A stretch of 64,000 nt of DNA from Closterium sp. Naga37s-1 (taxonomy: Eukaryota; Streptophyta; Zygnematophyceae; Desmidiales; Closteriaceae), in contig CANJKZ010001146.1 in NCBI GenBank assembly GCA_947471745.1, positions 1,657,501 through 1,721,500 of the forward strand, given 5' to 3'. How positions within the stretch are numbered: the stretch's first letter is position 1; every line of letters begins with the position of its first letter. Position numbers and translations under genes: made by a program. This document shows positions 42,529 through 60,855 of this stretch, in pieces. Under the pieces are notes generated by a model. The model saw nothing but the letters and a program-made list of their open reading frames with translations. It made no database searches and had not been told where the DNA came from.

Positions 42529-44829
42529 ATGGCGCGACCGAACGATCCAAGACACCAATTCGCGCATTTTGAAATCGGCGAGCTGCTTTCGCGAATGTCA
42601 GAAAACGTGACAGAAAGTGACGCGAGCGCATCCGCTGCGCTCGCCTCCTCCGGAGCCGCGAGACGCATCGCGGTGCGGCTGCTCATCGGAGCAGGCGGAA
42701 GCGGCAATCTTGGCGGAAAGTTGAGCGGAAGCGGCGGAAGCGGAAACTTCGCAGCACTTTCCGGTCCCGTAGGGGTAACCAGTGGGGTTACCAGCGTCGC
42801 CAACAGCAGGCGTGGCGAGAGATCCATCACTAACGAAACCTCTGCAGCGGGCGGTGGAAGTCCCGACAGCCTCGCGGGGTGGGTATCGAATCCAAAGGAC
42901 TCCCGAAGGAGACTTCCGCAGAAGTCGGTTTCTGAGAGCGTGGAACGCGGCACATCTTCCGGGACGACTGGAAGGAAAGGCCAAGCGAGCGCGTGGGAAC
43001 AATGCGATGACCTGATGGTTGATTGGCTGGGCTCCGTGGCGGAATGTGGATCCTCGGACGAAGCGGGCGGGCCGGCGGGGGGCGCTGCGCAGGTTGCCGC
43101 TCCGCGGCGTGGCGCGCAGAGTGCGCAGCAGGAGGGCCGCGGGGGGGGGCGCGGGGCCCCGGGGGTGCAGGACGAGCGCGAGAGGCAGCGGGAGCGGAGC
43201 GGATTGGATCGGCGGAACTTACTCTCCGCGCGGGAACGAGAGTCTATCCCTCGCGTTTGCTCCGATGAGATCGCGCCGCGCCAGCTTTCGCGCACGAACA
43301 GCTGCATCGACCACTCGCGGCCGTTGACGGCGCAGCGCGAGAAGCCGCACAGCAGTTTTGACGGCGAGCGGGAGCGCGAGAGGGAAGCGGAGCGGGAGGA
43401 GAGGGGGCGAGTGAAGGGCGGAGCGCGCAGAGGGGGGAGCGCAGCGGCGCACGCGAATGGGGAGAGCGGAAGTTTGTCGCGAACGTCTAGCTGTATGTCG
43501 GTTGGCGGCGACGAAGTTCGGCGACTGGAGAACGAAATCGCTGTCTTGCGGCGGCAGCTGGTAACCGTCGGCCAAGCCAAGGCTGCCTTTGGCAACAGCG
43601 GTTCGGCAAGTGGCTCGGGCCAAGCCAGAGCGTGCCAGCATTCCGGGCCTCAGGCCGAGGCTCGGTCGCCGGAATGGCAGAGCATCGCAATGGAGGTGGT
43701 GGAACTGAGGGGTCAGCTAGAAGAGTTGTCTGACGCTAACGGGCGCTTAACGGAGCTGCTTGAAAGGAGGACGCAGGAGCTGGTCGCGACGAAAGAGGAG
43801 CTCATAACGGCCAAGGAGGAGCGCGACGCGCTGGCCAAAGAAATGGAGGCGCTGCTGGAATCCCTGTCAGCATCACCGCCCGCTGACGTGGCAAATACTG
43901 GCATGAGCGCCTCGCAGCAGCAACAGCAGCAGCAGAGGGTGCAGCAGGCGGAAGAGGAGGCGCGGCAGTTACAGTTACTACTCGAAACGGCCATGGCGGA
44001 GCGAGACATGGCTGTGCGCCTCGCTGCCGCCACAGGGAGACTCCCTGCGGGGCTCATTCCGTCTACCAGCGTTGGCAGCATAGCTCGTTCCTCCAGTGAA
44101 GAACCGTCGCCTCGCCTGCGCTTCACTCCCCTCGACGTCCGCTTCCGCACGTCAACCCTCAACTCGCGATCCAATTCCCCTTCGCCGGCTGCTTGCTCCT
44201 CCCCTTTCTCTCCTTCCATGAACTCCTACTCTCCCTCCGCCTCTTTCTCGCCTTCTGCGGCCTCCTTCTCTCCCTCCTCTTTCTCCCCTTCCAGCTCGCT
44301 TACTAACTCCCCCTCCTGCCTGTCTCCTGCCGGCCGCCCGAGCGCATACGCTCCGTCGCCGTTCCGCTCGCACAGCGAATCTAGTTCCGGCAACCGAGTT
44401 GACACCTTAGCCAAGTCATGGCTCGGCGCCGAGCCTGCGGGGCAGCCTCGGCATGGAATGATGAGGAGCTCGAGCCGGGGCCTGGTGACGTCAGCCATGC
44501 CAAGCATGGACCCTGGTAGTCCTTCTGTTAATGCTGGATGGAGGGGAGCGGCGAACGGGGAGGTGCATGTGGGGAAGGGGCACCTGAGGCGGACTTCAAC
44601 TGCAGGAGGCGCCATTGAAGCCAGGCGTGTGTTGGAATCGCGATCGCCCATTTCGATGAGCCGACCTGGAAGTGCTGATATAGGTGCGCTGCAGCAGGGG
44701 GCAGAGCATGCTGTGGGGAGCAAGGTTGCAGAGAAAGGGGTGAAGAAAGGGGGACTGAAGGGTATACTTTCACGCAAGTCCAAGCAAGTGAGATGGTCGT
44801 ATGACTTCGACCAAGAAGGCGGTTTGTGA
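42529..44829 (+). CDS. Unknown intronless coiled-coil protein, 766 residues
   Basis: One long open frame starting MARPNDPRHQFAHFEIGELL. Residues 1-320 are disordered and rich in Gly, Ser, Arg and Glu/Arg runs (EREREREAEREERGR). Heptad-type coiled coil is predicted by eye at about 329-350 (VRRLENEIAVLRRQL), 387-450 (ELRGQLEELSDANGRLTELL) and 462-505 after a polyGln run. A Ser/Pro-rich tract with many SPS motifs lies at about 540-620, which could be a target of proline-directed kinases. The protein ends with a basic segment, KGILSRKSKQVRWSYDF. I do not recognise the family; a cytoskeletal or scaffold role would be a guess. Confidence 0.75.
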   Translation: MARPNDPRHQFAHFEIGELLSRMSENVTESDASASAALASSGAARRIAVRLLIGAGGSGNLGGKLSGSGGSGNFAALSGPVGVTSGVTSVANSRRGERSITNETSAAGGGSPDSLAGWVSNPKDSRRRLPQKSVSESVERGTSSGTTGRKGQASAWEQCDDLMVDWLGSVAECGSSDEAGGPAGGAAQVAAPRRGAQSAQQEGRGGGRGAPGVQDERERQRERSGLDRRNLLSARERESIPRVCSDEIAPRQLSRTNSCIDHSRPLTAQREKPHSSFDGEREREREAEREERGRVKGGARRGGSAAAHANGESGSLSRTSSCMSVGGDEVRRLENEIAVLRRQLVTVGQAKAAFGNSGSASGSGQARACQHSGPQAEARSPEWQSIAMEVVELRGQLEELSDANGRLTELLERRTQELVATKEELITAKEERDALAKEMEALLESLSASPPADVANTGMSASQQQQQQQRVQQAEEEARQLQLLLETAMAERDMAVRLAAATGRLPAGLIPSTSVGSIARSSSEEPSPRLRFTPLDVRFRTSTLNSRSNSPSPAACSSPFSPSMNSYSPSASFSPSAASFSPSSFSPSSSLTNSPSCLSPAGRPSAYAPSPFRSHSESSSGNRVDTLAKSWLGAEPAGQPRHGMMRSSSRGLVTSAMPSMDPGSPSVNAGWRGAANGEVHVGKGHLRRTSTAGGAIEARRVLESRSPISMSRPGSADIGALQQGAEHAVGSKVAEKGVKKGGLKGILSRKSKQVRWSYDFDQEGGL

Positions 44830-45738
44830 ATAAAAGCTCAGGGAGCGTGACAAAGGTCATGGTTCCTATGATTTTTTGGCGGTTGCACACAAGAGATGCG
44901 GCTGCTTTGATATCCTGACTCCTTTACAATATATTCGTTTGTTTGTTTACTGATAAATTCATTTATTTGTTTGACAGTTTGGCTGCACACGTTTTAGACT
45001 AAGTTTTTTCGCGTTTCCTACGGCAGTTTCTCTATAGCGAACACTCCCATACAGTTGTATTTCAACCTCCAACGGATTCAGAAGGGCGAAAGCAGACGAG
45101 CCAGCATCACTAACGCCTCAACCTCACAGACAGACGTCACATCCCAGTCACGCCACGTTGGATCCAAGCTTTCCCCCACACAATGCGCTTCGGAGGAAAA
45201 GGTCAAACCTTAGCTGTGCATATGTCGCCTAAATCAATTCGTTCGTTTGTACTTGGCGAAGATTCCTGTTGTAACCCGTTTCCCGTGTGCAACAGGATTT
45301 GCGAAGATGTGCGGAGCGCAACACACATCGAATTATCATTCGCCAATTTCTCCCTGAGTAAGGTAACAGCTCAAGGTTTTGCCCATCAGTATCACCCAGC
45401 TGCTCCCTTCTGTGCTCTGTTGATTCGCGCCACATGCATCTGACCTGCAATACCCAAATGGTAAGCAGCTAAAATCTGCGTGCTGGGCTTCTGTGTCCGC
45501 AGGATTACATTCCGTCTCGTTCCCTCCGTCTCCCTCGTTCCGGCTGACACGCTTCGCCCCCTCAACGTTTCGCAATTTGCGCGAGTGGTTGAGCTGCGCT
45601 TGCGAGTCATTCGGAGCTGCCAGAGTTTTATTCTTTGCGCGGGTCACTTTTGAGAATTCTCGCGACGTTTGTTACAAGGAACGCTTGCGAAGTCATCCGC
45701 AGCTGCCAGACCGATAAAATTTAGTCCGCCGGTGCGCC
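44830..45738. other. Spacer between the coiled-coil gene and MCCA
   Basis: Non-coding, with AT-rich DNA at 44900-45010. It contains the 3' end of the coiled-coil gene (an AATAAA-like ATAAAA follows the stop) and the promoter/5' UTR of MCCA. Confidence 0.5.
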
Positions 45739-52999
<7,261 letters not shown>

Positions 53000-54200
53000 A
53001 CCTAGCCATGCTGCCCCTACAGTGGCTAGTGGAATGGGAATGGTTCGGGATGGGGGGCTGGGGAGCTGCAGGTGGCAGAAAGCATGAGTCTCTTCCAGGT
53101 GTTGCCTCGAGAGGAGGTTTCCCCACTCTTGCTTGCTGCCCCTACGGTGGCTAGTGAAGTGGGTAGGGTGAGGGATGGTGGGTAGTGGTTTTGTGGATAG
53201 CTGATTGCATGCTGCTGCACTGAGCCTCTGGCTGGGCCTCGCTAGAGAAGTTTTTTGGTAGTACCCCTCATTGCAATTCTGCAAGCCGTGTTTGCTTTGA
53301 GGATTGTCCGTGATGGGGAAACGCAGGTTGTGCTTGCTGTAAAGACATGTTTGCTAGTGTATATAATGTATTATTTGATTTTACTCTTTTGGCAGTGAGG
53401 AGAATGGGCTTAGACATTTGGGTGGGTCCAGCTGCAGAATAGATGGAAAATGAGCGATATTTGGCGAATGAAATCAGGAATGAAGAAATCGTCATTATAT
53501 TGTCAGATACCTCTTTCATATGCAAAAGTCATGGATATCCTTTGCGTTTATATATTTCTGCAAAATGCTATAGTTCACATTTTACTCCTCACCATTCACG
53601 AACTTCTCAGTAACGGGTAATCGGTGGAACAAAGAATATCGCGATGCAGGGCCACATCAAAGTCAACTCTGTTCCAACAAGTACACGCCACGGCACGCCG
53701 GGTGGCGAAGCTCCGTGGATGGCGCTGGGGTAACCACGCGGTGTCGTCAGTCAAAAGTCCGTCGCCGAGAATTTACGAATTTCGAGATCGCCGGCGCGTC
53801 TCGGCTGCTTTCAGGGATTCATCATTACTCCATCTGTCCAGCAATCTAAACGCGTTTGTCCGCCGGGAAAATCAAGAGCATTTCTCACAGCCATAAACGT
53901 AGCACTGAGTTCTGAATCTGCTTCACTCTAACTACCTCCTTCCGCATTGTACAGCCTCGCGTCGCCACGCGCTCAACTAACTACGAAGCGTCGGCTTCCT
54001 GCGCGCCATTTTTTTCTTCTTCGCGGTAAAAACTGTGTTGTTGTTTACCTACTCGCAAGCCCACCTACCAGAAAACGAAAACCGTTATTGAAAAAAACGG
54101 CCCCCCTGTAGCGCCCCGCCATAGCAGCTCCCTATCATCCCCAGCCTCTAGCTTGAAGCCCGCGGATTCCACTCGGATTTGACCCGTCCGGCGTCGCACA
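53000..54200. other. Spacer between MCCA and the subtilase gene
   Basis: Apart from the exon 10 echo it shows no coherent coding. A frame at 53624-53896 has no recognisable motif. 53330-53600 is AT-rich and probably includes the MCCA 3' UTR. Confidence 0.5.
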
Positions 54201-56243
54201 ATGACGGGCAACTCCAGATTCCTCCTCGCCATCGCGCTTCTCTTTTCGTCCACGTGTCAATGCCTCGCGATTCGACGAGCTCACCGTAAGCCACGTCACT
54301 ACGTCCTGCTATCAACTATCCCCTGCATTTCTTGACCCTGGTCGCACTAATCTCATCACTCAAACATTGGATTCCGCAAGCATTCCTTTCCCACCTGCAT
54401 CTCTCCCCGGCCTCCCCCGCCCTCCGCCTCCCGCAAAACGCAGCTCCTGTTCCTGAGTCCACGTCACTCTACATCGTGCGCCTGCGCTCCGCGCTCCCCC
54501 TCGCCGCTTATCGCGGCGGAATCGCTAGATTCTCGGGATGGAAGGACGGCGATGACGATGATGATGCGGGTCCGTCAGGTCTGCGCGCGACGGCGGCGAC
54601 GGTGGCGCACGAGGCGGCGACGCTGGGCGGCAGCATTCCGCGGCGCGCGCGGCTGAGCATGGACAACCCGCAGCTCCAGGATTACGCGCAGATGCTCGAG
54701 ACGCAGCAGGCCCAAGTCGCGTCTGAAGTGGGCGTGAAGTCAGAACACATCGTTTACAAGTACGTATGGGAAAGACTGTCATGAGTGAAAATAGCGGCTC
54801 GCCGCGTGTTTGAGATCCATCCATGGCTTTCTTTCCCAAGCCCTCCTTTCCCTTTCCTATCCTCAATTCCCCCTGCACCCCTCCCCCTTCCTCCCTCGCT
54901 CGTCTCTCCCCCAGCTACATGCACGCGAGCAACGGGTTCGCAGCGTCCCTCTCCCCGCAGCAGGTGAGGCGGCTGGAGCGACACCCGGCAGTGGCGGCAG
55001 TGACTCGCAGCCGCAGAGTAACCCCTCTCACCACCGACTCGCCCACCTTCCTCGGAATGCGCGCCCCCGGGTCGCTGTGGCCCGCCAATGGCGGGCAGGG
55101 GAAGGCGGGAGACGGCATGGTGATAGGAGTGGTGGACACGGGTATCTGGCCGGAACATCCCTCCTTCAGCGATGCGGGTTTCTCCTCCTCGAAACCCGCC
55201 GGCTGGTCGGGGAAATGCGACACGACGAGCGAGTTCAAGTGCAACAATAAGGTCATCGGCGGAAGGGCGTTCTACAAGGGCTTTAAAAAGTCCAACGGTG
55301 ATCCGGACCTGTCTTCGGATTGGTTGTCTCCTCGGGATTCGCATGGCCACGGCACATGGTGTGCAAGGTACGTTGCTTGACTGCCCTCAGGTTTTGAGAT
55401 GTCAAAGGATTGACCTTTACATGTGAGCTGGCATGCTTAAGCCTTCAAACCGCAACCAGATGCATTGCCCCCCCCCCGTTCACTCGGGTTTTGACATGTC
55501 ATGGTGACTCTGCTCACTCTCTCTCTATCCTCCTACCTATCATTCCCCACCCCTCTCCCACCCACACTTCCCTGCAGCGCGGCAGCGGGCAACAAGGACG
55601 TGCCCATGGCGGGCGGCAAGGCGAGCGGCATGGCGCCAGCAGCGCGCCTGGCAATGTACAAGGTTCTCTGGTACTCTGAAGGCTCTCTTACCGGGACATG
55701 GGCCGACATCGAGGCGGCAGTCAACCAGGCGGTAGCGGACGGTGTGGATGTCATCTCGATCTCGCTGGGCGGCATGGATAGTAAGGAGACATACTTCGAC
55801 CACATGACGTATCTCAGTGCTAACCTGGTGCGTTTACTTACAGAACTGTGTCTGCCATAAGATGTATCTCGGTCCCAATCTAGTGCTTCCCCTGCTGCTG
55901 CCCGCTGCTGCCCGCTGCTGCCCCTCCTCCCCGTCTCTCCCCGCCTGCCTTTCTCTCTCCTCGATGATGTCTGCTGCACTTCACATCTTCGAATGCCTCC
56001 ATGCTTCCAGCACACCAGCCATCACCTCGCACTCACACTTTGTTTGCGTCCCTCCCTCTCCCTTTCTACCTCTCCTTCTCCTTGCTGGTGCAGGCTGGCG
56101 TGTTTGTGTCATATGCAGCGGGAAATGCTGGCTCGCCAGGCTACTGGGATCCCGGGTACTTCCGCACAATCGACAACTTCTCGCCCTTCTATCTCACCGT
56201 GGGGGCTAGGTGAGCCTCCCTGCCCCTCCTCCTCCCTCTCTCC

Positions 56244-56337
<94 letters not shown>

Positions 56338-56794
56338 AACGGTCCATTGTATTAGTATCACCAGGGTACACACAAGGTAAGGCCACATCTACACATAGCC
56401 AAGCTTGCAGCAGATCTCCACAATCTAGCACCGCTAGGAACCGTTTCCCCTTCCGGCTCTAGTAGCCGGAGGGGTCTTCAACTAGTTGGTACAGTTGGCC
56501 CTCGCTCAGTGGGGTAAAAGGGCCCTGCAAGCCGAGCACATCCGACGTAAGGGCCTCATGGGTCTTAACCCTGAGGGCATTGGCCTGGGCTCTCTGCAAA
56601 GTCACGCTCCATCGCTGCCGGTATTCGGTAAGGAGCTTGGCAACCTCCCTCGACTTCGGAGCGGCGTTGAACCGCCGCTTGCCCGCTAGCTCTGCGCAGC
56701 TGCGGATGAAGTCGAGGACTCCCGGTGAGGGGTAGCCGTATGTCTCAACTGCCATGGCGTAAAAGCCAACCCAAGCGCTCCGCCCGGTGTATTT

Positions 56795-56866
<72 letters not shown>

Positions 56867-57890
56867 CCTCCCTCCCTCCCTCCCTCCCTCTCTCAGATTC
56901 ATTTAAAAGTTTCTTCCTCACTGCCTGCTTACATCCCGCTCTCTATCTTGCCGTACTCTCCCCTCTCCCTCCCCAATTCCTCCACCCAGCACCATAGGCC
57001 GTGGCGGATTAACCCTCAAGGCCACCACAGCAGTAGCAGCAGCTCTCAGCAACTCATCCTCCTCAGCAGCCACAGCCTTCCCATCCATCGCCGAATTCTC
57101 CTCCACAGGCCCCCTCCAAGACCCTTCCACCGATGCCACCGGAGCTCTTCCTACCAACAGCATCTTAAAGCCCGACATTGTCGGCCCGGGCGTGGATCTC
57201 TATGCTGCCGCCCCGGGCTCAAAAATCGGGAAGCCGGGCAGCTTCGCACAAATGTCCGGGACGTCGATGGCAACGCCTCACTTGGCGGGCATTGCTGCTC
57301 TCATCATGCAGAAGCACCCCTCGTGGAGCCCCGCGCAGGTCATGTCCGCCATTTTGACCACCGCCAAGACCACTGACACCAGCGGTGCTGCTATCAAGAA
57401 CGGTTATGGTGAGGTTGCTACTCCGTGGGATATGGGCGCTGGTCACGTGTTCCCTCGCAAGGTGCTGGATCCTGGGCTTACGTTCGACGCTCGAGCAGCT
57501 GCGTATCGGAATTTTCTTGCCGGGCAGAGCATGAAGCGGGCACAGAGGCACTTTCCGAATAGCAAGCTTACTGCAGTTGCTCCCCGTGAGCTGAACCGTC
57601 CGAGCATCTCAATCTCTCGGTTGAAAGGGATGGTGACAGCAAACAGGACGGTGACAAGCGTAGCTGATACAGTGTCGACATATTCAGCGAACATCAAGCC
57701 TCCTAATGGAGTCTCGGTCACGGTTTCACCCGACAAATTCACAATTGCTCCGGGTAAGAAGGTCACTTTCACGGTGACCTTCAAGGTGACTAAGACCTCT
57801 AACAACACTCAGTTTGGAAGCCTGACATGGGGCGATGAGAAAGGGCACTCGGTGAGAATGGTGCTTGCTGTCCACCCCTTACAAAAGTGA
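54201..57890 (+). CDS. Secreted subtilisin-like serine protease (plant subtilase type)
   Basis: Exons: 54201-54285, 54444-54759, 54915-55367, 55578-55827, 56094-56209, 56990-57890; phases close to 706 residues. A signal peptide ([19 protein letters not shown]) precedes an I9 inhibitor-like propeptide ending near [14 protein letters not shown]. The peptidase S8 domain has Asp in [14 protein letters not shown] (about 208), His in HGHGTWCAS (about 278), the oxyanion Asn in [10 protein letters not shown] (about 379) and Ser in [11 protein letters not shown] (about 498), with a fibronectin-III-like C-terminus. Plant subtilases usually carry a PA insert between His and Ser; the spacing here leaves no room for one. 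It likely cleaves proteins in the wall or secretory path. Confidence 0.9.
56231..56336 (+). repeat. (CT)n microsatellite, left block, subtilase intron 5
   Basis: About 100 bases of nearly pure CT repeat starting just after the exon 5 donor. A second CT block lies at 56795-56861, on the other side of a 460-base insert. Confidence 0.95.
56337..56794 (-). mobile_element. Probable transposon fragment splitting a (CT)n tract in subtilase intron 5
   Basis: The minus strand has a coherent coding stretch to a stop at 56459 with [34 protein letters not shown] and [16 protein letters not shown]. Composition and codon use differ from the surrounding intron. Both sides are (CT)n, so the piece seems to have landed in one microsatellite. 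I cannot name the family; a retroelement accessory or gag-like protein is possible. Confidence 0.5.
56795..56889 (+). repeat. (CT)n and (TCCC)n microsatellite, right block
   Basis: Pure CT repeat to about 56861, then TCCC repeats to about 56889, followed by normal intron sequence and the exon 6 acceptor at 56989. Confidence 0.95.
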
Positions 57891-58311
57891 GTGTGAATTT
57901 GAGTGGTACCTTGTATAATCTTAGGAGAACAATATGAGTGGTTGGATTCTTGTTGCTGTTTTAGTGTAAGTGTCATATTACTCGATGCGTCAACTTAGTG
58001 TGATGTTGAGTGACAATTCCTTCAAGGGTGATTTTTGCTCCTCATCCAAGCCTTGGAGAAACACCAACGCCTTTCACAGCGAAAAGCCAGTTACGGTAGC
58101 ATTTTCCAAGATGCACACAACTGTGAGAATGGATGATCGGAATGCACACAAATGGCGAACTGGGGACGGACACCGGAAACGGCAACTCAAAAACGCCAAG
58201 GATATGAAAAGTTTAGATAAAGAAGTATCCTTTATGTTTGGATGGAGGCAAAACTTACCAACAAGATGACGTATATGTAGATAATCTTAGTAACGCGATT
58301 GTGAACACTTT
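57891..58311. other. Spacer between convergent subtilase and PsbS-like genes
   Basis: It holds the 3' ends of two convergent transcription units. No coherent frame with a recognisable product is present. Confidence 0.5.
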
Positions 58312-59048
58312 TCACTCCTCATCGTTAATGAAATTTCCAGTACCAGGCTTAATCGCCGCGCGAAGAAGAATGCGATGCTCGCGAGCAATAGCGGCTCCAA
58401 CTCCCAAACCGGCAGACCCGTCTCGATATTTAACTACGCCAGCACACCCCTTCCGGTCACCACCTCACCAATCAGAGACGCAGCAAACCCTATCTGCGCC
58501 ATGCGCCCCACGAAGAGTTCGTTCGCCTTGGTGAACCCAAACAGCGGCCCGTCCTCACTCAGCCCAAGCGCCGACTTGATGCTCCCGGGCTTCACGGCCG
58601 GCCCCGCCGGCTCGTCGTCCACGAATTGACCGCGATCGCCCAGCCCGCCGATCGCGCCGAGCACGGTGAATGCGATGAAGAAGAGGAGAAGCGGCTCGGC
58701 TTCCGTGATCGGAATGCAGGTTTCGAGATTGAGCTGCGAGAGAATGCCCTGCCCCGTGACGGCCTCGCCGAGGAGCGACGCGGCGAAGCCGAGCATCGCG
58801 ACGCGCCCCACAAAGAGCTCGTTGGCATTCGTGAAGCCGAACCCGCCCGACGTGTCGAAAATTCCATCCTCTGTTCGGAGCTGCTTCTTAACGGGGACGT
58901 TCTTAGTGGGAGCGGCAGACCTGCTAGAATTCAGGAGGGCGGAAACGCCAAGCCCGCGAGGGGCGATCGGGGCGGCAGCTACTAGACTGCGAGTGGAGAG
59001 AGCTGTGCCCTTCACTGCGGAGCTGAAGGAGAGAGCGGCGACGGCCAT
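58312..59048 (-). pseudogene. psbS: PsbS (photosystem II 22-kDa, NPQ4) with premature stop and frameshift
   Basis: Reading from ATG 59048: a plastid transit peptide (MAVAALSFSSAVKGTALSTR), then the PsbS signature TSGGFGFTNANELFVGRVAM in helix 1, helix 2 with ITEAEPLLLFFIAFTVLGAI (first lumenal-loop Glu), GDRGQFVDDEP, and helix 3 with FGFTKANELFVGRMAQIGF. After GRGVLA the frame stops at TAG (58434-58436), where the family has Gln. The same frame then goes on with LNIETGLPVWELEPLLLASI, including the second pH-sensing Glu and helix 4. Two extra bases in the alanine codons that follow put the normal terminus out of frame; that frame stops at 58312. PsbS senses lumen acidification and triggers energy-dependent quenching of light-harvesting antennae. 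As sequenced, the fourth helix and second Glu are lost. It is a young pseudogene or contains two sequencing errors. Confidence 0.88.
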
Positions 59049-59449
59049 TGAGAAAGTGTGTGTGGGGAGGCTGGTGGAGAGTTTGAGAATAAAAAAAGTA
59101 GAAGCAGTGGAATGTAGAGGTGTGAAGGCTGGATCGTTGAAATGATAACGAGAAAGGCTCCTCTCATTTTATGTGTCTTGAACAATGTCAAGTCACGAAT
59201 CAGAACAGAGCGCAACTGCTTGAGAAAAACCCACATTAAAAAAATGACAATCAAATTGGGTAATTAACTTTTGGGTCGACCAACATCGAGACTGCTGATG
59301 ACCGTAGTACGCCACGTGGCTAGATGGTACCCATCAGATCTTACGCGCCCCTTCGTGGTACCCATCTTCCCTCCGTGGTTACCATTTTCCCTGCGTGGTC
59401 ACCATCAACACTGAGCAAATTTCATAACTGGTACCGCAACATTTCAACC

Positions 59450-60798
59450 GAACTGTACACCGTACAACAAGCCGTACAAGAAGTGACTGTGGGGAAAGGG
59501 ACTACACTAAGGGTGATGTTGGGAACGGCTGCAAACCGTGGATGGAGGATCAAGCAGATGGACATCACAACTGCTTTCCTCAATGGGATCGTCCTAGAGG
59601 ATCTGTACATGCTGCAGCCTGAGGGGTTGGATGATGGGAGCGGCAGGGTGTGCAAGCTCAAGAAGGCCATCTATGGCCTGAAGCAGGCTCCTCGCGCATG
59701 GTACCACAAGCTGGAGGAGACACTGCTGGCTGGGGGGTTCAAGAAGAGTGAGTGTGATCACAGCTTGTTCCTGCTGCAAGAGAAGGAGCAGTTCCTCATG
59801 CTCCTGGTGTATGTGGATGCCATCCTTCTCTTCTCTGAGTCATCTGCAATGATTGAGCGTGTGGAGGAAATGCTAGAGATGCAGTTCAAGTGCTCGAAGA
59901 TGGGAGATGTGAAGTATTACCTTGAGATGCATGTGGAGAGAGACCTTGACAAGGGAGTGTTGAGGTTGCGCCAGAGGAAGTACTGTGAGGTGCTGGCTGA
60001 GAAGTATGGGGTGCAAGATGGAGGAAAGCCAGCCACCCCACTACCTTCGGGTTTCACTGTGGAGCCCTGTGCTGATGAGGAGGTGGTGGGTGAGAGCGAC
60101 AGGAAGCTATTCCATTTCATGGTTGGGGCACTCAACTATGCGGCGAACCACACACGGCCTGACATTGCCTTTGCTACATCCAGGCTTGCCAGTGTGGTCT
60201 CACGCCCCAGTCATGAGCAGCTAGAAGCGGCCAAGAGGTTGGTCCGCTATGTGAGTGCTACCGCATGTGTGGGTTTGGAGTACAGTGCTGTGAGGCAAAG
60301 GCAGCAACGGGGTGCTGCTGATTTGGGCAAGGGGGAGATGCTCTTGACTTGCTACACCGATGCCAGCTTCAACTTTGTGAAGGCCGATGGCACCAGCATT
60401 GGAGGCTATGTGGAGGTGGTGCAGTAAGCTGGCGCAGCAAGAAGCAAAATGAGGTGGAGCTGTCCTCGTGTGAGACAAAGTACATGGCTCTGCATCATGG
60501 GGCTAAGGAGGTGGTGTGGCTGAGGCGTTTGTTGGAGGAGATCGGAGTGTGCCAGAAGGAGCCGACTGTGATTTTTTGTGACAATGAGTCTGCTGTGAAG
60601 CTTGCGAAGAATGCTTGTCTTCATGGCCTGACAAAGCACATCAGGCCAAATTGGCATTGGACGAGGAGGCTCTTGGACAAGGAGATGTGGTTGGAGATTG
60701 TGAAGACCCATCAGCAGGCGGCTGACATTCTCACCAAGCGCCTGGCTGAACCTGAGCACTGGAAGGGCATGAAACTTGCTGGGATGAGTGTGCATTGA
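59450..60798 (+). pseudogene. RT-RNase H of the truncated copia element
   Basis: The RT core has QMDITTAFLNGIVLEDLYM, AIYGLKQAPRAWY and a mutated active site, YVDA instead of YVDD (about 59809-59820). RNase H begins at CYTDASFNF. One base is missing or gained near 60424, where VEVVQ meets a TAA; the frame resumes with SWRSKKQNEVELSSCETKYM and ends at 60796-60798. It is clearly distinct from elements A, B and C, which have YVDD and other linker features. Confidence 0.88.
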
Positions 60799-60855
60799 TT
60801 GTGCATGCATGAGCTGAGGCATGTGAGGTGATGGTAGGCAGCCAGAGGGGGAGTT

